A stretch of DNA of 41,642 nt from Bodo saltans (taxonomy: Eukaryota; Euglenozoa; Kinetoplastea; Eubodonida; Bodonidae): assembly GCA_001460835.1 (NCBI GenBank), contig CYKH01001647.1, positions 61,356 to 102,997 on the forward strand. Direction: 5' to 3'. Shown here piece by piece: positions 36,901 to 41,642 of the stretch (positions within the stretch are counted from its first letter, which is position 1; each line of letters begins with the position of its first letter). The notes under the pieces are model-generated. The model saw only the letters and a program-made list of their open reading frames with translations, was not told the DNA's origin and ran no database searches. Made by a program: the position numbers and the translations under genes.

Positions 36901-37056
36901 AAAATGCGTGATCGCAATTTTGTTCCGGATTCAGCGACGACGCTTGTGCTGTCTGGAGCGTTCCTCAAAGCCGGATTGCATGAGCAAGCCCAACAAATTG
37001 TGGAATGGCGCCGTCAGTATGCAAAGCACGCCGGTGCGGATGAATCTAGTGCGTAG
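33979..37056 (+). CDS. Mitochondrial pentatricopeptide repeat (PPR) protein
   Basis: A protein of 1025 aa from this start, or 1060 aa from the in-frame ATG at 33874. I chose 33979 because MLRATSLVRRSLNNTQQRVV is a typical mitochondrial presequence. Nearly the whole protein from about residue 150 on consists of 35-residue-type helical hairpins. Clear examples are TRIYNEVIKWFALMGNVKDV, VSLYTSLIGIFADLEQMERV, TYNVLINMYGRRKNKEKVL, VTYHQVLNAFAKTGDVVKMD and VTYNILADGFGRAKRFEQLN. I estimate about 15-18 repeats. PPR proteins bind mitochondrial RNA in a sequence-specific way. Kinetoplastids have many, several attached to the mitochondrial ribosome (KRIPP proteins) or to RNA processing complexes. The orthologue cannot be named from here. 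Confidence 0.9.
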   Translation: MLRATSLVRRSLNNTQQRVVCRIGTAGGLFGTTPLRLNRHTFQTFSQQDEDDLVRVIKTKPKHVLKHVRQQVWRSRKKELHFRNTVTQLMIVVQDHLRKQLLDPNSASAIMEGVLEECVKFGQHDMAHLLFRAFLRFRKYGCNITIDALRYLFESYKETDSSELMLQLANEMKADPSLRALSIAAYLFAGATESAEALRANVIAEEMTADDFIAVAEGYAKLHQVDKLNELIKSLPRKLATAPGSSSAASDEATSSAPSEWIPVFQCFLRLCVKLNDELLFAQVFHSATDRKITFTQDMFATILRLKVRNVTSVDELVSIEEELKGLGYVADITTNSIIISAFARLTHFGDRGSEEVILAKVDTLLSTIEARLKQGDPDADVSAAHIRAVIRGYGAAGRPELIKSAWARIQHKDLTNNTRIYNEVIKWFALMGNVKDVLELKDEMQGKGLHADAQTYAWIFRALGKFYPRHTERLYQEMRSQGTRPDVSLYTSLIGIFADLEQMERVEEILKEMQGRVDAGTLQFTSNTFAVLIRVYGVSDLPRAELFFREALEKGHAEHSHVQTAMLNAYAKRGDEAAPQLEAFVAALPAWTIDTYNVLINMYGRRKNKEKVLELFEKLKAEQQVQMNDVTFGTLVTAFARMKDTARVHEVVELLKVKEGTVSASFYSVLAASLHRMGDTTGVNDAWEDLQASKLFPDTEVYNQFLSLYGRQHNTAKVQTVLDSMMRHVPPNPVTSTTVLDLLGKTGRIYEMEALFEDMKKSTDAQPTAVTYHQVLNAFAKTGDVVKMDKLRQEMATKGIKENAVTYNILADGFGRAKRFEQLNELLQQRKTANIPMDELGYCVLIAAYGRAKLPAELHRIATELKVEEGASKCVTNKVIWAFIDAHCRCNDIAGVEVWEGELASLAPEKQLTASQQMVLLGYHCRLGAMDKVDAAVQRIEESGQSLSYGALNAIAKGYSKAGLFEKTVGVLHKMRDRNFVPDSATTLVLSGAFLKAGLHEQAQQIVEWRRQYAKHAGADESSA

Positions 37057-37276
37057 GAGATGAAGAGCAATCCTTTTGACATTTCTTCAAGAGTGTGGAG
37101 AGATTGCTGTAGGATCATGTGGGCATAACGACATTCTCATATTCTGAAGAAAATAAAACGTCTTCAACTTTCACAGCTACCTTTTTTGATCTTTCGAACA
37201 TGTCTCCAATACAATGATTTTAGGCTTAAGATCACGTCGCACATCACACATCAATCAAACAAGTAAATTAGTACAG

Positions 37277-37291
37277 CTCATTTCCATTCAG
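37277..37291 (+). promoter_or_regulatory. Splice acceptor before the TSNAXIP1-like gene
   Basis: CTCATTTCCATTCAG ends with AG at 37290-37291, leaving a 19-nt leader before the ATG at 37311. A second T-run and AG (37308-37309) would leave only one base. The rest of the 37057-37276 spacer shows nothing I recognise. Confidence 0.6.
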
Positions 37292-37310
37292 TAACTTTTT
37301 TCGGGTAAGA

Positions 37311-40300
37311 ATGTATCGCTCCAAAGAAACAATCGACTTTGACTTACCCCCAACCCCAATCTCCCGGGCAGTGTCAGATAGCTCGGTGGTAGATGCAGAC
37401 AACACCATAGAATCAGGTCAAGCGAGATCAGCTTCTTTTGACGTTGACGGCAGCACTGCTCCACTGCATGACGTGGACTTGCAGACAGTTCAGCCTCCTC
37501 CTGAGGAAATTGGCTCGCAAATAGATCCATCGAATCAATCGCTGGTGCTTATTTCTGCAGCCACTCCCCCTCCACGCCTTTCAACGGACCCTTCAACTGT
37601 GGACGTCGATGTCACGAGGAGGTCAGCGACTTCATTTGCGTCTACTTCTGCTGGACGCGCTCCTCTCGTTCAGTACCACCGCAAACAACGAAGGAAATTG
37701 CACCCCCTTCAAGAAGTACGGTCAGTCATCGATGTATGGCCTGCTCCACGTCCTAGCGAGAAGTTTGCTGCTGCCACGAGCGTCTCATCTGCCGTTGCGT
37801 CAACAAGTGCATTTGATCGCGCAGACATTAACGGCAATTTACAAACCACCACGGCGTCAATGCCGCAGTTGCTTGTAGACATCATCAGCGAAGTCAAGAA
37901 TAAATTACAGAGGCTTGTCAACGCGCAACCTCAGTTCTCAAACCTTTGTGACAACAATGTTCCAACTCTTGCCGACTTTGACGACGCCATCACAGCAACA
38001 AAATCTCGCTCACGTCGTTCGCCTGAACGAGGCCAGCAGCGTACCCGCTCACCTCCTCGACAAACTGGCGAATCAACCAGCATGCTTGTATCCATAAACT
38101 CCCCATCGCCGGTGATGGGCGCTACAAAGAGGCCACCGCATCACCTTCACAACAGAAGCAGCGATGGGCCTCTTGCGCAGCAGCAACCAAAGTTGCAGCC
38201 AATGTTTGCAAGATCTATTGACGGTGCTCCACTTGCAGGAAAGAGTCGGAGCCCACCCCCCGCATCGCATGGCATCGTCAGCCTCGTTGATCAACGCCGA
38301 ACAACAGAAGATTCACGAAAGTTGAACAACAAGACAGTTGTCGGCTCCACTGCAAGCGTCGTTGACGTCTCCACCAGCAGCAAACAGCATAATGGGAATA
38401 ATGCATCGATCACAAGTTCAACGATTCGGCGAAAGTCAGAGCTCAATCACATCAAGCGGACCCCTGAGGATGTATTCCGCCATTCCCGCCTTGCTATCTT
38501 TGAGGGAGCTGGTCGTGACTTCGCCAAGCATTTCCCGACCTATCGTCTTCTGCTCGAGTGGATCTTCCGCGAGTTCCGAGCGTATGAAGGGTACTGTCAC
38601 CAGCATGTCGTGAGCCCTGAGATGCGGGCTCAATTTGAGAGTGACCTGCGCCAAGAAATGCTTGAAGATTTTGCAGATGAACGAGCTCGGTTGACGTTCG
38701 AGCTGAAGGACACAAAAGAGAAACTTGATGACGTGACGAACAAGTACCAGCAGCTCAAATATCTTTCGCAAACGGCTGAACGGCGAATTGCTGAGAAAGA
38801 TGACACAATCGCAGCACGAGATGCAGAAATCACTGAAAACAACGCTGGCCGTGTTGCGCTCCTTTCACGCGTACAACGCCTCGAAAAAGAGCTCTGGGCT
38901 CAGCGAGATGCAATGGAGGGACCTGAAACAATCATCGCGAACCTACGTAAAGAAGTGAAGAGTCTTGAAGAGCGCTTCGCGTACGCAAACAAAGCTGTTG
39001 AGGAGTCGAACATGGACAAAGCAGTGCTGAAGGTGCGACTGGAGCGCCTTGAGGATATTCTGAAGGAGCGAAAGCTGAGACAGGCCCAAACAGTTCCAAA
39101 GTCAGAGCTCCTGATTTACAAGAAAGCTCAGATTGACATTTTAGAACTGAATGCACAGTTGGAAGCCAAACTGTTGAAAATTCGTGGAGCGTACCGAGGA
39201 GCGAGCGAGGAGCTTCAGCGTCTCAAGAGCGGTCAGGCTCCAGGCACACCACGACCACCGTGGCATCTAGCTGATGACATTTTCCCTGCAGCCACCACCA
39301 CTGCTCAGCGTGTGCACTTGGCGATGCGTGAGTACCGCGGCATGCAGCAAGCAAACCAAATGCTAACCAAAGAAGTCGAAGACTTGAAGAAAATTGTTGC
39401 CATGATTCCCCGTGGCGATGGAAATGAGGGGTGTGAGTACATTCTCTTTGAAATGCAAATCAAGCATTTCTACAAGTTGGGATTTGAAGGATCGGTGCCG
39501 TCGTTCTTGCGCGGCACTGGCAAGGCCACCAACTTGAAGCTCACAGTAGAAGAAACGGGTGGTTACTGCCGTATGCTGTTCCTTCATCGCGAGTCCGTTC
39601 GGCCCTCAAGTGCCGCCGCCGAATCTGTCTTTGAGTCCTTTGCCACAAAGTATGCGCCTTCTCATGTTTCTGCGCAAGACTTTGCGTATTCAATGTTCTA
39701 TGCAATGAGATGGTTCGCGTTTGATCCATTTATTGGATTGATGAGGAAATATCTGACATCGCAGATCGACAGCACGGTACTCGCACATATGGAGAAAATT
39801 GTCTTTGGGTGTAAACTTTTCATCCAAAGCGCTGCCGATGAGAATAACTTGGGCACTGGATCCCCGCCAGCAAGTCCTGCCCTAGGGTCAGCGACGACCA
39901 ATGCAGGAAGCGATCCAGTCGTAGACTCGAAGCCGACGGAGCACATCCGCAGGAAGAGCGTTCGCCATCTCATCAACGCCGCTGAAGCCGAAGCTGCTGC
40001 TGAAAAGGCACTTGATACGAAAACTACCAACAATTTGGCAGCTTCGTTTGGAGCGCAAGCGTTGATTGTTGAGGAGCCAAGGCTTCTGTACAAAGCTGAA
40101 ATTCTTCCCCTCATTGCTGACTACTTCTGTGCAAAATCAGAAGAACAGCTAAAGCTGATTGTTGGAAAAATCAGCATGGACTATCCTGGGGTCCAAGTAG
40201 ACTCGCGTGCTTTATTCCGATTTGTGATGGCCAAGAAGCGCTTTTCACTTTTTGTCGAGGAGGTCCTCCGCCAAACGATTATTGAATCCGAGGAACTGGC

Positions 40301-40691
40301 GACAGAGTACGCGCTGTGTATCCAAAGTGTGACGAATCCAGAAGGGCACTGCGTCCCTCAGGGTGTCGCCAAAGCAATCTGGGCGATGGATCCGCTAGCC
40401 CCGGCGGCGTACATGGATGACCTGTTGTCTGATATCTTCGAAGTGAGCGTGGAGGAACTCCACCCGTCATTGGTGGAAGGAAGCTACTACAAGACTCCTG
40501 GTGCCGAAGGTGAGCGGTGCTATAATGAAAACAGTGAAGACCCACTTATGGCAGAAGAGAAACAAGTCGTTGATCGTCTTAGGCGTCGTGTCCTTCGTCG
40601 ATTCTGCCCGAAGCATGAAGTAGAAACGGAGAAGAATCGAATGCTGAAGGAGGCCGAAAGGGCAAAAGAACGAGCAGAAATGGATTTCTAA
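37311..40691 (+). CDS. TSNAXIP1-like coiled-coil protein, probably flagellar
   Basis: A protein of 1126 aa. Residues 1-385 are Ser/Pro/Arg-rich and likely disordered. Around residues 391-430 HSRLAIFEGAGRDFAKHFPT continues as YRLLLEWIFREFRAYEG, which fits the N-terminal domain of translin-associated factor X-interacting protein 1 (helix, then a T/F-Y-x-x-L-L-x-x-I pattern). Long coiled coils fill about 440-700. At residues 720-745 FYKLGFEGSVPSFLRGTGKA resembles the family's conserved VPxFLR segment after the coiled coil. The C-terminal third is a helical globular region with an acidic start and ends in a basic helix. TSNAXIP1 relatives are found in sperm and ciliary axonemes, so a flagellar role is a fair inference. 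The domain match is by eye. Confidence 0.8.
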   Translation: MYRSKETIDFDLPPTPISRAVSDSSVVDADNTIESGQARSASFDVDGSTAPLHDVDLQTVQPPPEEIGSQIDPSNQSLVLISAATPPPRLSTDPSTVDVDVTRRSATSFASTSAGRAPLVQYHRKQRRKLHPLQEVRSVIDVWPAPRPSEKFAAATSVSSAVASTSAFDRADINGNLQTTTASMPQLLVDIISEVKNKLQRLVNAQPQFSNLCDNNVPTLADFDDAITATKSRSRRSPERGQQRTRSPPRQTGESTSMLVSINSPSPVMGATKRPPHHLHNRSSDGPLAQQQPKLQPMFARSIDGAPLAGKSRSPPPASHGIVSLVDQRRTTEDSRKLNNKTVVGSTASVVDVSTSSKQHNGNNASITSSTIRRKSELNHIKRTPEDVFRHSRLAIFEGAGRDFAKHFPTYRLLLEWIFREFRAYEGYCHQHVVSPEMRAQFESDLRQEMLEDFADERARLTFELKDTKEKLDDVTNKYQQLKYLSQTAERRIAEKDDTIAARDAEITENNAGRVALLSRVQRLEKELWAQRDAMEGPETIIANLRKEVKSLEERFAYANKAVEESNMDKAVLKVRLERLEDILKERKLRQAQTVPKSELLIYKKAQIDILELNAQLEAKLLKIRGAYRGASEELQRLKSGQAPGTPRPPWHLADDIFPAATTTAQRVHLAMREYRGMQQANQMLTKEVEDLKKIVAMIPRGDGNEGCEYILFEMQIKHFYKLGFEGSVPSFLRGTGKATNLKLTVEETGGYCRMLFLHRESVRPSSAAAESVFESFATKYAPSHVSAQDFAYSMFYAMRWFAFDPFIGLMRKYLTSQIDSTVLAHMEKIVFGCKLFIQSAADENNLGTGSPPASPALGSATTNAGSDPVVDSKPTEHIRRKSVRHLINAAEAEAAAEKALDTKTTNNLAASFGAQALIVEEPRLLYKAEILPLIADYFCAKSEEQLKLIVGKISMDYPGVQVDSRALFRFVMAKKRFSLFVEEVLRQTIIESEELATEYALCIQSVTNPEGHCVPQGVAKAIWAMDPLAPAAYMDDLLSDIFEVSVEELHPSLVEGSYYKTPGAEGERCYNENSEDPLMAEEKQVVDRLRRRVLRRFCPKHEVETEKNRMLKEAERAKERAEMDF

Positions 40692-41036
40692 GATCAAGAC
40701 AAACAACCCGACAAGGTGTGCCCCCACACATACACTACAACCAACCACGCAACCTGCGCAAAAGAGGAAAGTTACACTTTTTTTTGATGAGATGGCATTG
40801 TACAGTACACAGTCTTTTGTCGGTTATGGAAGATTGACGGCTTCACTTTCTCAATTTCAAACGCCTCGTTTGATTTTCCCTTCGCGTTTCTGTACTTTAT
40901 TGGTTGTAGTGACTCTCAAAAGAAAAAGTCTTTGCGACAACACTCTTACTAGAGATTAGATTAATGGTAACCCAGTGTACCGTTTGTGATAAGAGAATTG
41001 TATCTGTAACCATACAACAAGTCGTATTCCTTCTAA
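40692..41036 (+). promoter_or_regulatory. 345-bp intergenic region before the P-type ATPase
   Basis: Pyrimidine-rich sequence lies at about 40876-40902 with AG at 40908-40909, and a T8 run occurs near 40778-40785. If that AG is the acceptor, an upstream ATG at 40964 opens a frame of 36 codons that overlaps the main start and ends at TGA near 41074. A later AG at about 41020-41021 would avoid it. No other feature is visible. Confidence 0.4.
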
Positions 41037-41642
41037 ATGCCAAGTTGTCAGGCGTCTGCTCAGGACTCACGTGAGCCTACTCACCACGAGCCAACTACAG
41101 GCCAGAACAACGAAGATGATCATGAACCTGTCCTTCCAGCAAAGAAAACTTCGTCATTTTTCCGTCGGCAAGTGGACCCCGGTAATGACGAAGGTGCTGC
41201 AACTCCGCAGAAAAGTCGTTCGACACTTCAGCGACTAGGTATTGATCCGATCATGGCAGCCCCTGATCCTGTGCTCGACCGTCCACCGCGCTCCCCAACC
41301 GGGGCAATTCGCTCTCACAGCGGAATCAAATTTCGTCCCAAGATGGAAGAAGGAAACAAGACACTGGAAGGCAAGGTTGACGACTCTACTGAGGTTCCCA
41401 TGGAAAAGCCTTGGCATCTGTACGAGCCGGAGGATCTTTACCACGAACTCGGTATCAAAGGCACCACTGGTCTCACCAGCGACGAGGTGCAAGAACGTCT
41501 TCTGCAGTACGGCAAGAACTTGATCACGCCGCCACCCACCACGCATTGGCTGGTGAAGATTCTGATGCTGCTCTGCGGAGGATTTCAGGTCATGATGATC
41601 GGTGGTGGCATCTTATGTTTTATCGTGTACGCAATCAGCAGC
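41037..41642 (+). CDS. P-type cation ATPase, Na+/K+-ATPase (P2C) type, N-terminal part
   Basis: The frame is open to the window edge (202 codons) and the rest of the gene lies beyond it. A stop codon (TAA, 41034-41036) directly precedes the ATG, which supports this start. The first roughly 125 residues are a polar cytosolic extension. Then comes the cation-ATPase N-terminal domain: PWHLYEPEDLYHELGIKG, TTGLTSDEVQERLLQYGKN, then LITPPPTTHWLVKIL and a first membrane span containing GGFQVMMIGGGILCFIVYA. The TPPPTT...GGF...ILCFI.Y pattern is typical of animal Na+/K+-ATPase alpha subunits rather than plant/fungal H+-ATPases or SERCA pumps. Ion specificity cannot be judged, because the transport-site helices are outside the window. 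Confidence 0.82.
   Translation, partial: MPSCQASAQDSREPTHHEPTTGQNNEDDHEPVLPAKKTSSFFRRQVDPGNDEGAATPQKSRSTLQRLGIDPIMAAPDPVLDRPPRSPTGAIRSHSGIKFRPKMEEGNKTLEGKVDDSTEVPMEKPWHLYEPEDLYHELGIKGTTGLTSDEVQERLLQYGKNLITPPPTTHWLVKILMLLCGGFQVMMIGGGILCFIVYAISS

Overview
The window looks like nuclear DNA of a kinetoplastid flagellate, most likely a free-living bodonid such as Bodo saltans. That name is inferred from style and gene content, not from a database match. All 14 genes lie on the + strand, none needs an intron, and stops are standard. Most starts follow a polypyrimidine tract and an AG within about 5-70 nt, as expected for spliced-leader trans-splicing of one polycistronic unit. I saw no strand switch, tRNA, rRNA or transposon.

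Layout: (1) positions 1-12201 hold the 3' part of one giant low-complexity gene (at least about 3965 codons once reconstructed), split into four reading-frame segments by two near-identical short tandem duplications and one homopolymer slip; (2) a small mitochondrial-type membrane protein, 12369-12839; (3) a 1509-aa, probably helical-repeat protein, 13266-17795; (4) a membrane-anchored sedolisin (S53, TPP1-like) protease, 18096-21337, interrupted by a 300-N gap and a 313-bp duplication; (5) a Spinster-like MFS transporter, 21818-23591, with a 136-bp duplication at its 3' end; (6, 7) two tandem SGNH-hydrolase paralogues, 23881-25293 and 25475-26776; (8) an RRM-like protein, 26975-28195; (9) a SETD3/SETD6-type SET methyltransferase, 28366-30570; (10) diphosphomevalonate decarboxylase, 30766-31923; (11) a coiled-coil protein, 32238-33752; (12) a mitochondrial PPR protein, 33979-37056; (13) a TSNAXIP1-like, probably flagellar coiled-coil protein, 37311-40691; (14) the N-terminus of a P-type ATPase of Na+/K+-ATPase (P2C) type, 41037 to the window end.

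The genes do not form one pathway, as is normal for kinetoplastid gene clusters. The protease, the SGNH pair and the Spinster-like carrier fit digestion and export of breakdown products in a phagotrophic cell, but that is inference.

The strongest structural signal is a recurring join pattern. Five short direct duplications (unit offsets 154, 148, 313, 136 and 90 bp, about 1-7% diverged) and one N-gap flanked by a 22-bp direct repeat occur in 26 kb. Treating each as a single copy restores an open frame in every affected gene. This is most simply explained by unmerged contig ends from alleles or paralogues, so gene models here should be read as reconstructed. I found no convincing evidence of a wholly new biological system. 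The best biological leads are the SGNH pair with a leftover gene fragment between them, the possible ZIP4-like protein, the split zinc motif in the giant protein and the P2C-type ATPase.
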